This document shows, piece by piece, positions 7,912 to 16,001 of a stretch of 52,126 nt of DNA; positions within the stretch are counted from its first letter, which is position 1, and every line of letters begins with the position of its first letter. The position numbers were made by a program, and so were the translations under genes. Source of the stretch: Lachnoclostridium edouardi (GTDB taxonomy: Bacteria > Bacillota > Clostridia > Lachnospirales > Lachnospiraceae); assembly GCF_900240245.1 (NCBI RefSeq), contig NZ_OESQ01000001.1, forward strand, positions 3,002,786 to 3,054,911. The letters run 5' to 3'. The notes under the pieces are model-generated. The model searched no databases, was not told where the DNA came from, and saw nothing but the letters and a program-made list of their open reading frames with translations.

Positions 7912-8811
7912 ATGAATTATGGATTGGCGCTGGCGGGAGGCGGTGCAAGAGGAGCGGCCCACGCAGGGGTGCTGCGTGCCTTGGAGGAGCAGGGGCTTTT
8001 GCCGGATATTGTGGCGGGCACCAGCGCCGGCAGTATAATTGCAGGCTGCTTGGCAGCAGGGCTGACTCCGGGGAAGCTGGGCGAGGAGGTAGAATATTTA
8101 TCAGAGTATGGCAATATGTATTTAGATCCTGATTATTGGGGGATGCTTAGGTTTATTCCTCAGATGCTGGAAAGGCGGCCAGTATGTTTAAAAGGCTTTT
8201 TAAAGGGGAATAAAATGAACCAGTACCTTTGCAGTCTTACAAATGGCTGTAGAATTCAGGAAGCTAAAGTGGGGATTCTGATTCCGGCTGTAGATTTATT
8301 TTCCGGCAGAACAGTGGTATATACTAATTTAGATATAGAGGAAGAAAAAATAAGGAAGTCCTCTCTCCCTAAGGAGGTGTCGGGAGATATGGTATGTTGG
8401 GAGAAAAATGGCAGGCTGTGCGACATTATGATGGCCAGCAGCAGTGTTCCAGGAATATTCCGCCCCAGAAATATGGGAGGATATTTGCTGGTGGACGGAG
8501 GAGTAACCCACAATCTGCCGGTAAATCTTTTGGCTGCGGCGGGAGTGAAAAATATTATAGGGGTAGATATTGGAAATGAAACAGAAATGGCTGAAAACGG
8601 CTCAATTCTGGATGTAGTTACCAGATCATTTTCCATAAGAGGGGAAAGTCTGGAAAAGTGCCATTCTCAGGACGATATTTTAACTCTCAGACCCAGACTG
8701 CCTAAAAATGCCGGTTTATTAGAATTTTCTGCTATGTTAGAATCTATGGAAGCAGGATACCAATATACATTGAAAAAGATCCCGGCCATCAGAAAAGCTG
8801 TTTTGAAGTAA
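7912..8811 (+). CDS. Patatin-like phospholipase (RssA type)
   Basis: 299 residues. The N-terminus carries the oxyanion loop GGGARGAAHAGVL and the nucleophile elbow GTSAG (near residue 42), and the catalytic aspartate lies in LLVDGGVTHNLP near residue 200. Family members are cytoplasmic or membrane-associated serine acyl hydrolases acting on phospholipids or other lipid esters. The size is normal for the RssA/YlbK group. No signal peptide is seen. The ribosome site is weak. It lies 73 bases after the rhomboid gene and is followed by a strong two-way terminator, so it may be a single-gene unit or the end of the cluster upstream. Substrate unknown. Confidence 0.9.
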   Translation: MNYGLALAGGGARGAAHAGVLRALEEQGLLPDIVAGTSAGSIIAGCLAAGLTPGKLGEEVEYLSEYGNMYLDPDYWGMLRFIPQMLERRPVCLKGFLKGNKMNQYLCSLTNGCRIQEAKVGILIPAVDLFSGRTVVYTNLDIEEEKIRKSSLPKEVSGDMVCWEKNGRLCDIMMASSSVPGIFRPRNMGGYLLVDGGVTHNLPVNLLAAAGVKNIIGVDIGNETEMAENGSILDVVTRSFSIRGESLEKCHSQDDILTLRPRLPKNAGLLEFSAMLESMEAGYQYTLKKIPAIRKAVLK

Positions 8812-8825
8812 ATTTAAAGGGAAAT

Positions 8826-8884
8826 AAAGGGGAAACACAGAGAACCAGTTAGTTTTTTCTGGTTATCTGCGCTTCCCCTTTTTA
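8826..8884. terminator. Bidirectional intrinsic terminator
   Basis: AAAGGGGAA (8826-8834) pairs with TTCCCCTTT (8873-8881), with an inner AACCAG/CTGGTT stem at 8843-8864, followed by T residues on the plus strand and preceded by A residues. It separates the convergent patatin and DUF362 genes. Confidence 0.8.
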
Positions 8885-8888
8885 TGTA

Positions 8889-10022
8889 TTATTTTATAAC
8901 AATTAAATCGTATGCCCGGGAGCCTAAACCGATTTTCTCTGCGTGATTTAAGCAGGAGCGCCATTCAGACTCAGGCGTTGAGTTTGTAAAATGATCGTGG
9001 TGATCTACAAAACCAGGGCTGGCCAGATTGTCAGACAGCTGGCTGTGAGGAAGAGGAGTAGCTGCAAGACAGGCGTCCACACAAGCCTGATCTAAAGCCA
9101 AAGGATCAAAGGAAGCAAACATTCCCAGGTTTGGCAGAATAGGCGCGTCGTTTTCTCCGTGGCAGTCGCAGTTAGGGGAAACGTCCACCACAAGAGAAAT
9201 GTGGAAGCTGGGACGTCCATCCAGAACAGCCTTTGTGTACTCTGCCATTTTGCAGTTAAGCACTTCATTGGCATTGTAATTGTCAAAATTAATAGCATCA
9301 AAATTGCAGGCTCCCAGACAGCGGCCGCAGCCTACGCAGGAATTTTGATCTACAGACATTTTTTTCGTTTCAGGGTTGAAAATCAAACCGTTATTGGCAC
9401 ATTCTTTTGCGCATTTGCGGCAGCCTTTACAGGCCTCAGGTGAAATACTGGGCTTACCGTCGCTGTGCTGCTCTGTTTTTCCCGCTCTGGAGCCGCAGCC
9501 CATACCTATATTTTTAATGGCTCCGCCAAAACCGGTCATCTCATGGCCTTTAAAGTGAGTCAGGCTGATGAAAACGTCGGCGTCCATAACAGCCCGGCCA
9601 ATTTTAGCTTCTTTTACATATTCCCCGCCTTGTACTGGGACGGCAATATCATCTGTGCCTTTTAAGCCGTCTCCAATTATAATTGGACATCCTACTGTAA
9701 GAGGGGTGAAGCCGTTTTCCCATGCGCATTCCAGATGCTCTAAGGCATTTTTGCGGCTTCCGGGATACATAGTGTTGCAGTCTGTTAAAAATGGACGTCC
9801 GCCTAATTCCTTTACTACGTCCGCCACAGCCTTGGCATAATTAGGGCGGAGATAGCTGATGTTGCCTAATTCTCCAAAGTGTAGCTTAATAGCTACAAAT
9901 TTTCCATCCATATCTATCTGCTGGATGCCAGCCTTTTTAATCAGCTTTTTCAGCTTTGTGGGAAGTCCATCTCCAAAAGCGACAGTGCGGAAATCCGTAA
10001 AATAAACCTTTGATTTTTCCAT
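8889..10022 (-). CDS. DUF362 domain protein with two [4Fe-4S] clusters
   Basis: 377 residues. The N-terminal and C-terminal parts form a DUF362 domain (KLHFGELGN, FLTDCNTMYPGSR, SLTHFKGHEMTGFGGAIKN). Inserted between them is a ferredoxin domain with two full cluster motifs: C198, C201, C204, C208 and C229, C232, C235, C239. The start was placed at MEKSKVYF because AAAGGAG lies about 8 bases upstream; a longer reading beginning MKKNKG would encode that ribosome site as protein. The family is common in anaerobes and its reaction is not established; a redox or oxidoreductase role is inferred from the clusters. It appears to be a single-gene unit. Confidence 0.88.
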   Translation of the reverse strand: MEKSKVYFTDFRTVAFGDGLPTKLKKLIKKAGIQQIDMDGKFVAIKLHFGELGNISYLRPNYAKAVADVVKELGGRPFLTDCNTMYPGSRKNALEHLECAWENGFTPLTVGCPIIIGDGLKGTDDIAVPVQGGEYVKEAKIGRAVMDADVFISLTHFKGHEMTGFGGAIKNIGMGCGSRAGKTEQHSDGKPSISPEACKGCRKCAKECANNGLIFNPETKKMSVDQNSCVGCGRCLGACNFDAINFDNYNANEVLNCKMAEYTKAVLDGRPSFHISLVVDVSPNCDCHGENDAPILPNLGMFASFDPLALDQACVDACLAATPLPHSQLSDNLASPGFVDHHDHFTNSTPESEWRSCLNHAEKIGLGSRAYDLIVIK

Positions 10023-10381
10023 GGCAAATACTCCTTTATTTTTTTTCACGCGTTCCTCGTTCCATAAAAACTACGGGAACCCCAAACCTCGCTAACACGA
10101 ACTTTGGGTAGCAAATAGTTCACAAGGTATTTCACAAGTGTTACTATTTTTCATTCTATTCAGGTATTCTAAAGTTAGGAGAGTTAAATGTCAAATACTT
10201 TTTAAGAATATGAAGCATTGTTTGGCAGGCATAACTTCCGGACGGAAAATGAAACAGGAAAATTTGGGAAAAACAGAATAAGAGAATAAAAAAGCGGTTA
10301 TGCTTTTTTTAAGAATCAGCAGAAAAATAGAAGACAGGCAAAGGGACGGTAAATTTCAGGCAGGAAAAAGGAGGAAACAAA
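10023..10381. other. Gene-free spacer between DUF362 and cfa
   Basis: This divergent spacer holds one copy of a dispersed intergenic repeat in reverse orientation (10072-10151). It also has a short hairpin AAAAAAGC (10288-10295)/GCTTTTTT (10302-10309) ending in T residues. No conserved reading frame is seen. AAAGGAGG at about 10367-10374 is the cfa ribosome site. I found no convincing -35/-10 pair for either flanking gene. Confidence 0.6.
10072..10151 (-). repeat. Dispersed intergenic repeat, copy A
   Basis: Read on the minus strand it begins AAAAATAGTAACAC and continues GAACTATTTGCTACCCAAAG, then TTCGTG..GCGAGGTTTGGGGTTCCCG. The second half is closely similar to the copy at 38024-38096, and the ATAGT..ACTATTT stem is shared with the copy at 11553-11593. 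Confidence 0.7.
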
Positions 10382-11554
10382 ATGCTGGGAACAATGGAAG
10401 AAAAGGCAATGGTCAAGTTTCTGGGAAAGTTTAAGGATTCCCCGTTTATTGTAAAATTTAATGGAAGAGAATATACAGTGGGTCAGGGACAGCCTGACTT
10501 TACAGTATATGTGAGAAGGCCTATTCCGGTCTCTCAGTTAATGACCAGTACTTCCCTTGCTTTAGGGGAGGCATACATGGATGGAAATTTAGAGGTAGAA
10601 GGGGATTTATACTATGCTTTAGACAGGTTTTTAAGTCAGATGGATAAATTCTCCACAGACCGCCGCTCATTGGTAAAGCTTTTAAATACCTCTCTGTCTA
10701 AAAAGAACCAGGAAAAAGAGGTAACAAGCCACTATGATATTGGAAATGATTTTTATAAGCTGTGGCTGGACAAAACTATGAGCTATTCCTGCGCTTACTT
10801 TCAGAAGGAAGAGGACACTCTTTACCAGGCTCAGGTAAATAAGGTGGACTATATTTTAAAAAAGCTTTATTTAAAAGAAGGAATGAATATATTAGATATT
10901 GGATGCGGCTGGGGATTTTTACTTTTAGAGGCAGCTAAGAAATATAAGGTAAAGGGTCTTGGAATCACCCTCAGCAAGGAGCAGCACAGAGAATTTGAAA
11001 AGCGAATCAAAGAGGAGGGCTTAGAGGATTATCTGCAGGTAGAGCTTATGGATTACAGGGATTTGCCTAAATCAGGAAAAAGCTTTGACAGGGTGGTCAG
11101 CGTAGGAATGTTAGAACATGTGGGAAGAGAAAACTATCATTTATTTGCAGACTGCGCCAGTCAGGTATTAAAAGACGGAGGATTATTTCTGCTTCATTTT
11201 ATCAGCGGTTTAAAGGAATACTCAGGGGACCCGTGGATAAAAAAATACATTTTTCCAGGGGGAATGATTCCCAGTCTCAGGGAAATGGTATCCTGCTTAG
11301 CTGACGACAGCTTTCATGTGTTGGATGTGGAGGATCTAAGACTACATTATAATAAAACACTTCTTTGCTGGGAGAAAAATTTTAAAGAAAACAGGGAAGA
11401 AATCAGCAAAATGTTCGATCACAGATTTATGAGAATGTGGGAGCTGTATTTGGCCTCCTGCGCAGCTGCATTTCACAACGGAATTGTGGATATACATCAG
11501 ATTCTGGCCTCAAAAGGTGTAAATAATCAGCTGCCCTTAGTCAGATGGTATTAA
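10382..11554 (+). CDS. cfa: Cyclopropane-fatty-acyl-phospholipid synthase
   Basis: 390 residues, the usual size. Residues ~1-110 are the N-terminal lipid-binding part. The SAM-dependent methyltransferase fold follows with EVTSHYDIGNDFYKLWLD, MSYSCAYF, the SAM loop ILDIGCGWGFLLLEAA and the GITLSKEQ motif. VGMLEHVG and a typical C-terminal RWYL-type ending (LVRWY) are also present. It methylenates cis-unsaturated acyl chains in membrane phospholipids, hardening the membrane under acid or stationary stress. ATG 10382 follows GGAGG. The stop codon lies within a dispersed hairpin repeat that could end transcription. Confidence 0.95.
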   Translation: MLGTMEEKAMVKFLGKFKDSPFIVKFNGREYTVGQGQPDFTVYVRRPIPVSQLMTSTSLALGEAYMDGNLEVEGDLYYALDRFLSQMDKFSTDRRSLVKLLNTSLSKKNQEKEVTSHYDIGNDFYKLWLDKTMSYSCAYFQKEEDTLYQAQVNKVDYILKKLYLKEGMNILDIGCGWGFLLLEAAKKYKVKGLGITLSKEQHREFEKRIKEEGLEDYLQVELMDYRDLPKSGKSFDRVVSVGMLEHVGRENYHLFADCASQVLKDGGLFLLHFISGLKEYSGDPWIKKYIFPGGMIPSLREMVSCLADDSFHVLDVEDLRLHYNKTLLCWEKNFKENREEISKMFDHRFMRMWELYLASCAAAFHNGIVDIHQILASKGVNNQLPLVRWY

Positions 11555-11593
11555 AAAATAGTTCAGCACGGCGTGCGAAACTATTTTTTACCC
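11553..11593 (+). repeat. Dispersed intergenic repeat, copy C (hairpin at the cfa stop)
   Basis: Starting at the cfa stop codon, AAAAATAGTT and AACTATTTTTT form an outer stem with an inner GCAC/GTGC stem, followed by ACCC. The same arrangement, including the TATTAA stop codon context, occurs at the Spo0E-like gene at 38024. It could also act as the cfa terminator because it ends in six T. Confidence 0.7.
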
Positions 11594-11726
11594 AGTGAAA
11601 GGTATATAACCGCAGAGATTATAATAACTTTCCCATGGGGCCTTTGGGATGGAAAACATCTAACAAGGTACTGAAAGATTATTTACGGTCAGTGTAACAC
11701 ATGTATTGTAAACCTACAAAAATATG

Positions 11727-11764
11727 AAATGTCAGCCGGTTAGTCTGGTTGACATTTATTGTTT
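11727..11764 (+). terminator. Intrinsic terminator upstream of the MATE gene
   Basis: AAATGTCA (11727-11734) pairs with TGACATTT (11750-11757), extended inward by GCCGG/CTGGT around a TTAGT loop, and is followed by ATTGTTTT. It insulates the MATE-LysR unit from cfa. Confidence 0.7.
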
Positions 11765-11828
11765 TGAAGAATAGAATAATAATATTGTACGTTTAATTTA
11801 AATAGGCAGAAGAAGGGGTGGCAGAATT

Positions 11829-13205
11829 ATGGGAAAAGTAAAGCAGGAAAGCAGCCGATATGATCTGTTGGTAAACCAGCCGGTAGAAAAGGTTATTGTA
11901 CAGATGGCAATTCCTACTATTATCAGTATGATGATCAGTTCTATATACAATATGGCTGATACATATTTTGTAAGCCAGCTGGGAACCAGCGCTTCTGGGG
12001 CAGTAGGAATTATTTTTTCCGCCATGGCTATTATTCAGGCCATTTCTTTTACAATAGGAATGGGAAGCGGAAATTTTATGGCCAGGTGTCTGGGAGCAGG
12101 ACAGCAGGAAAAGGGAGAGCAGATTGCATCTACAGCATTTTTTACAGGTTTAATTACAGGAACCATAATTGGAGGAATCTGCTTATTCCATGTGGAAGAT
12201 ATTGTTATGCTGCTGGGGTCTACAGAAACAATTAAGCCTTATGCAGTGGAGTACGCCAGGTATATATTTTTAGCCACGCCGTTTATGATGTGCTCCTTTA
12301 TTATGAATAATCTTTTAAGACTTCAGGGCTTGGCTATTTACGCTATGGTGGGAATTACCCTGGGCGGCGTGTTAAATATGATACTGGACCCGATTTTTAT
12401 TTTTGGGTTGGGTATGGGAACATCAGGGGCGGCCATTGCCACAGGCCTTTCTCAGCTGATTAGCTTTACAGTACTTTTGTGTCAGTGTAATTTAAGAAAA
12501 GAATGTATTTCCATCAGACTGAGAAACTTTAAACCGTCCCTTTCTTTGTACGGTCAGGTAATTAACGGAGGAATGCCTTCCTTAGGAAGACAGGGGATGG
12601 CCTCTCTTGCTACTATTGTGTTAAATACCACCGCTCGCCCTTACGGGGACGCGGCCATTGCGGCTATGGCTATTGTAAACAGATTTATTTATATGATTAA
12701 TTCTGCGGTAATTGGATTTGGCCAGGGCTTTCAGCCTGTATGCGGATTTTCCTTTGGCGCTAAGAAATATGATAGAGTAAAAAAGGCTTTTTGGTTCTGC
12801 GTAAAATCCAGCACAGCTGTCCTTTTAGTAATCAGCGTAGTTTTGTTCCTGTTTTCAGGAAATATTATCGGTTTGTTCCGAAAAGACGATATAGAAGTAA
12901 TTAATATCGGCACTACAGCTCTCAGGCTTCAGATTCTCACCATGCCTTTAAACGGGTATTTGACTATGGGAAATATGTTCTCCCAGTCTATTGGATATGG
13001 AGTCAGGGCCACCATTTTATCTTTATCCAGACAAGGCTTATTTTTAATTCCTATTTTGGTTATTGGGGAACACTTCTTTGGGCTTATAGGGATTCAGATG
13101 GCTCAGCCTTTAGCCGATATCTGCACCTTTATTATTTCAACCTTAATTATTTTAGGAATTCTGAAAGAATTTACTAAGCGGGAAGAGCAGGCCTGGGCGC
13201 AGTAG
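11829..13205 (+). CDS. MATE-family efflux transporter
   Basis: 458 residues with about 12 hydrophobic segments arranged as two repeats. The segment IISMMISSIYNMADTYFVSQLGT is the standard MATE first helix and loop, GMGSGNFMARCLGAG and the MILDPIFIFGLGMGTSGAAIAT block identify the family, and the second half repeats the pattern (GFGQGFQPVCGFSFGAK). MATE proteins export cationic drugs, metabolites or dyes using Na+ or H+ gradients. The LysR gene starts 11 bases after its stop, so the two are probably co-transcribed. Substrate unknown. Confidence 0.95.
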   Translation: MGKVKQESSRYDLLVNQPVEKVIVQMAIPTIISMMISSIYNMADTYFVSQLGTSASGAVGIIFSAMAIIQAISFTIGMGSGNFMARCLGAGQQEKGEQIASTAFFTGLITGTIIGGICLFHVEDIVMLLGSTETIKPYAVEYARYIFLATPFMMCSFIMNNLLRLQGLAIYAMVGITLGGVLNMILDPIFIFGLGMGTSGAAIATGLSQLISFTVLLCQCNLRKECISIRLRNFKPSLSLYGQVINGGMPSLGRQGMASLATIVLNTTARPYGDAAIAAMAIVNRFIYMINSAVIGFGQGFQPVCGFSFGAKKYDRVKKAFWFCVKSSTAVLLVISVVLFLFSGNIIGLFRKDDIEVINIGTTALRLQILTMPLNGYLTMGNMFSQSIGYGVRATILSLSRQGLFLIPILVIGEHFFGLIGIQMAQPLADICTFIISTLIILGILKEFTKREEQAWAQ

Positions 13206-13216
13206 AGGGAAATATT

Positions 13217-14134
13217 ATGGATTTTAAACAGTTGTCTTATATAGTAAAGGTGGCGGAGTGCCAGAATATTACGAAAGCCGCAAAGGAGTTATTTATTTCC
13301 CAGCCCTCATTAAGCCAGTTTTTGTCTAAAACAGAGGAAGAGCTGGGGGTGAAGCTGTTTGACAGAAGTACTAACCCTTTAACTTTAACATACAGCGGAA
13401 AAAAATGTGTGGAGGCTGCAAAACAAATTCTGGATATAAATAATAATCTGAAAAAGGAGCTGGAGGATATTGCAGGCTGCCAGAAAGGTCAGATTGTAGT
13501 TGGCATTCCCAGGGAGAGAGGCGGATATATGCTGCCGCCTGTGCTGAAGGAATTTAAAAAGCAGTATCCGGAGGTGGAGATTCAAACAGCAGAGTATAAC
13601 ACGGACCTTTTGCTGGAACAGCTAAGCCAGGGACGTTTAGACGTGATTTTTATTCCAGAAAGAAACTTAGACTCAGAGCTTGCATATGAAGAGATTTATG
13701 AGGAGGAGCTGGTTTTAGTCACAGGGGACGGAGTGATTGACAGAAGCTGGTGCCTGGACGGGTACGCCAATGTAATTGACTGGGAAAAAATTAAAACCAT
13801 GCCTTTTGCAGTGCTGAAAAAGGGGCATGGCGGCAGAAGAAAATGTGAAGAAATTTTTTCCAGCCATAATATAGAGCCTGTGATTGCATTTGAGACAAAC
13901 AGCAATTCCACAGCTTTGCGCATGGCTGCCGAGGGAATTGTGATTACTATGGTTCCGGAGATGACAGTGCGCCTGTTTCAGGGAGCTCAAAGGTTTAATA
14001 CATATTCTTTGGATAAAACACCTGTTACATGGAAGGTGGTGGCAGTTTACAGAAAAGCCGCTTATCAGAATCTGGCTCAGAAAGAATTTATAAAAATAGC
14101 AAGAAACATTTTTCAGGGAAGAAAAGATTATTGA
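13217..14134 (+). CDS. LysR-family transcriptional regulator
   Basis: 305 residues. Residues 1-60 form the winged HTH (MDFKQLSYIVKVAECQNITK, then AAKELFISQPSLSQFLSKTEEELGVKLFDR split here for length). Residues ~90-300 are the periplasmic-binding-fold effector domain. It would bind DNA as a tetramer and respond to a small ligand. It directly follows the MATE gene and precedes the metal-import/lar operon, with a strong promoter overlapping its stop codon; it could control either neighbour. The ligand cannot be read from the sequence. Confidence 0.93.
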   Translation: MDFKQLSYIVKVAECQNITKAAKELFISQPSLSQFLSKTEEELGVKLFDRSTNPLTLTYSGKKCVEAAKQILDINNNLKKELEDIAGCQKGQIVVGIPRERGGYMLPPVLKEFKKQYPEVEIQTAEYNTDLLLEQLSQGRLDVIFIPERNLDSELAYEEIYEEELVLVTGDGVIDRSWCLDGYANVIDWEKIKTMPFAVLKKGHGGRRKCEEIFSSHNIEPVIAFETNSNSTALRMAAEGIVITMVPEMTVRLFQGAQRFNTYSLDKTPVTWKVVAVYRKAAYQNLAQKEFIKIARNIFQGRKDY

Positions 14135-14159
14135 CTAGAACAAATGTTTTCGATATAAT
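14131..14159 (+). promoter_or_regulatory. Strong sigma-A-type promoter upstream of the Ni/lar operon
   Basis: TTGACT (14131-14136), a 17-base spacer and TATAAT (14154-14159), overlapping the LysR stop. Transcription would start near 14166 and meet the hairpin at 14245-14298 before the first operon gene. A second, weaker pair (TTGCCT 14307-14312, 18 bases, GATAAT 14331-14336) lies past that hairpin. Confidence 0.75.
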
Positions 14160-14244
14160 AAAACTAATTTTTGGCAAAAGCTAAATGTACATTCAGAAGA
14201 ATGAGTTTATGAGAAAATAGTAAGAAAAATTGAAAAATAATAAT

Positions 14245-14298
14245 AAAAAGGCCAGGAAGGCTTGAGATTCCAGAAGGAGTACGCTTTCCTGGCTTTTT
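14245..14298 (+). terminator. Intrinsic terminator or attenuator before the Ni/lar operon
   Basis: GCCAGGAA (14251-14258) pairs with TTCCTGGC (14286-14293), flanked by AAAAAG and TTTTT so that it works on both strands. It may end the MATE-LysR transcript. However, a strong promoter lies just upstream of it, so it could attenuate the operon or end a ~130-base small RNA. Confidence 0.75.
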
Positions 14299-14368
14299 GC
14301 GCGGGTTTGCCTGAAAACTAATAATTAACTGATAATTAAAGAATGTAAAAGGGGAGAAAATAAGGAAA

Positions 14369-15976
14369 ATGAAATGTAATATAAAATGGAAAGCTGCGGC
14401 AGCTGCAGTTATTTTTACACTTAGCATAACCGGATGTGGAAAAACACAGACTTCAGAATTACAGCAGGAAGAAAATAAAGATTCTGTTATTGTGGTAATG
14501 GGTCCTACCTCTGAGCCGGAGGCAGGATTTGACCCGGCCTACGGCTGGGGAGCAGGAGAACATGTCCATGAGCCTTTAATTCAAAGTACTCTGACAGTGA
14601 CTACAGCTGATTTAAAAATAGATTACGACCTGGCCACCGACATGACGGTCAGCGACGACGGCTTAATTTGGACTGTAGACATTAGAAACGATGGAAAATT
14701 CACTGACGGGGAACCGGTGACAGCAGAGGATGTGGCCTTTACATACAACACATTAAGAGACGTAAGCTCTGTAAATGATTTTACTATGTTAAAGGAGGCC
14801 GTGGCTATAGACGGGGACACAGTGGAATTTCATATGAACAGACCGTACTCCATTTGGCCATACACAATGGCTATTGTAGGGATTGTGCCGGAGCACGCCT
14901 ACGGGCCTGATTATGGGCAGAATCCTGTAGGCTCGGGAAGATACATATTAAAACAGTGGGATAAAGGGCAGCAGATAATTTTGGAGGCCAACCCAGATTA
15001 CTACGGAGAGCCTGTTAAAATGAAAAAAGTGACCATTTTATTTATGGAGGAGGACGCAGCATTTGCGGCCGTAATGGCAGGCCAGGCAGACCTGGCTTAT
15101 ACAGCTGCCTCCTATTCCGACCAGCAGGCAGAAGGATACGAGCTGCTTTCCTTTGCCACTGTAGACAACAGAGGATTTAACCTGCCTGCTGTTCCTTCAG
15201 GGGAAACAGATGAAAACGGAGTGCCTTTAGGCAATGATTTTACATGTGACGTGCAGGTAAGACGGGCTATTAACTTAGGTATTGACAGAGAAGAAATGAT
15301 TGAAAATGTTCTGTACGGCTATGGAACTGCGGCTTACAGCGTGTGCGACAAAATGCCCTGGTACAATGAAAAAGCAAAAATAGATTGTGACAAGGAGGCG
15401 GCCAGACAGCTCCTTGATTCTGCCGGCTGGATAGAAGGCGCTGACGGGATCAGGGAAAAAGACGGCATAAGGGCAGAATTTTCTCTTTTATATCCTGCAG
15501 GTGATTCTGTGCGCCAGGCTTTGGCGGCAGACACGGCCAACCAGTTAAAGGAGCTGGGAATTGAGGTAAAGACAGAGGGGGCGGACTGGGAGACTGCCTA
15601 TGACAAGGCCCAGTCACAGCCTTTAATGTGGGGCTGGGGAGCCCACACTCCTATGGAGCTTTACAATATTTATCACACAATGTCAGGAAAAAAATATGCC
15701 CAGTATTCTCCATACAGCAATCCTCAGACAGATCAGTACATGGATCAGGCCTTGGCCTGCAGCGATTTAGAGGAATCTTATGAGCTGTGGAAAAAAGCCC
15801 AGTGGGACGGAGAAACAGGTATTGTGCAGGACGGGGACATTCCCTGGATATGGCTGGTAAATATAGATCACCTTTACTGGTCTAAAAAAGGCCTCCATGT
15901 AGCAGAACAAAAGCTTCACCCTCACGGCCACGGCTGGTCTATTGTAAACAATGTGGATCAATGGACCTGGGAATAA
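14369..15976 (+). CDS. Nickel/peptide-type ABC transporter substrate-binding lipoprotein
   Basis: 535 residues, SBP_bac_5 family (cluster C, NikA/DppA/OppA type). It has an N-terminal lipoprotein signal with lipobox SITGC (C23), so it should be anchored outside the membrane. The family region around WTVDIRNDGKFTDGEPVTAEDVAFTYNTL is present, as are the VGSGRYILKQW strand and DVQVRRAINLGIDREEM. The C-terminus has HPHGHGWSI (His 517, 519, 521), a His-rich signature that I recall in Ni/Co-type members of the family. Nickel as ligand is inferred from this and from the lar genes downstream. It is the first gene of the operon and is 25 bases from the first permease gene. Confidence 0.88.
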   Translation: MKCNIKWKAAAAAVIFTLSITGCGKTQTSELQQEENKDSVIVVMGPTSEPEAGFDPAYGWGAGEHVHEPLIQSTLTVTTADLKIDYDLATDMTVSDDGLIWTVDIRNDGKFTDGEPVTAEDVAFTYNTLRDVSSVNDFTMLKEAVAIDGDTVEFHMNRPYSIWPYTMAIVGIVPEHAYGPDYGQNPVGSGRYILKQWDKGQQIILEANPDYYGEPVKMKKVTILFMEEDAAFAAVMAGQADLAYTAASYSDQQAEGYELLSFATVDNRGFNLPAVPSGETDENGVPLGNDFTCDVQVRRAINLGIDREEMIENVLYGYGTAAYSVCDKMPWYNEKAKIDCDKEAARQLLDSAGWIEGADGIREKDGIRAEFSLLYPAGDSVRQALAADTANQLKELGIEVKTEGADWETAYDKAQSQPLMWGWGAHTPMELYNIYHTMSGKKYAQYSPYSNPQTDQYMDQALACSDLEESYELWKKAQWDGETGIVQDGDIPWIWLVNIDHLYWSKKGLHVAEQKLHPHGHGWSIVNNVDQWTWE

Positions 15977-16001
15977 TTGAGAAAGAATGTGCTGAAAACA
16001 T

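Noticed and set aside
10288..10310. AAAAAAGC/GCTTTTTT hairpin before cfa as a terminator of an unseen gene
   Set aside because: No plus-strand gene or clear promoter lies upstream; the stem is almost all A-T pairs.
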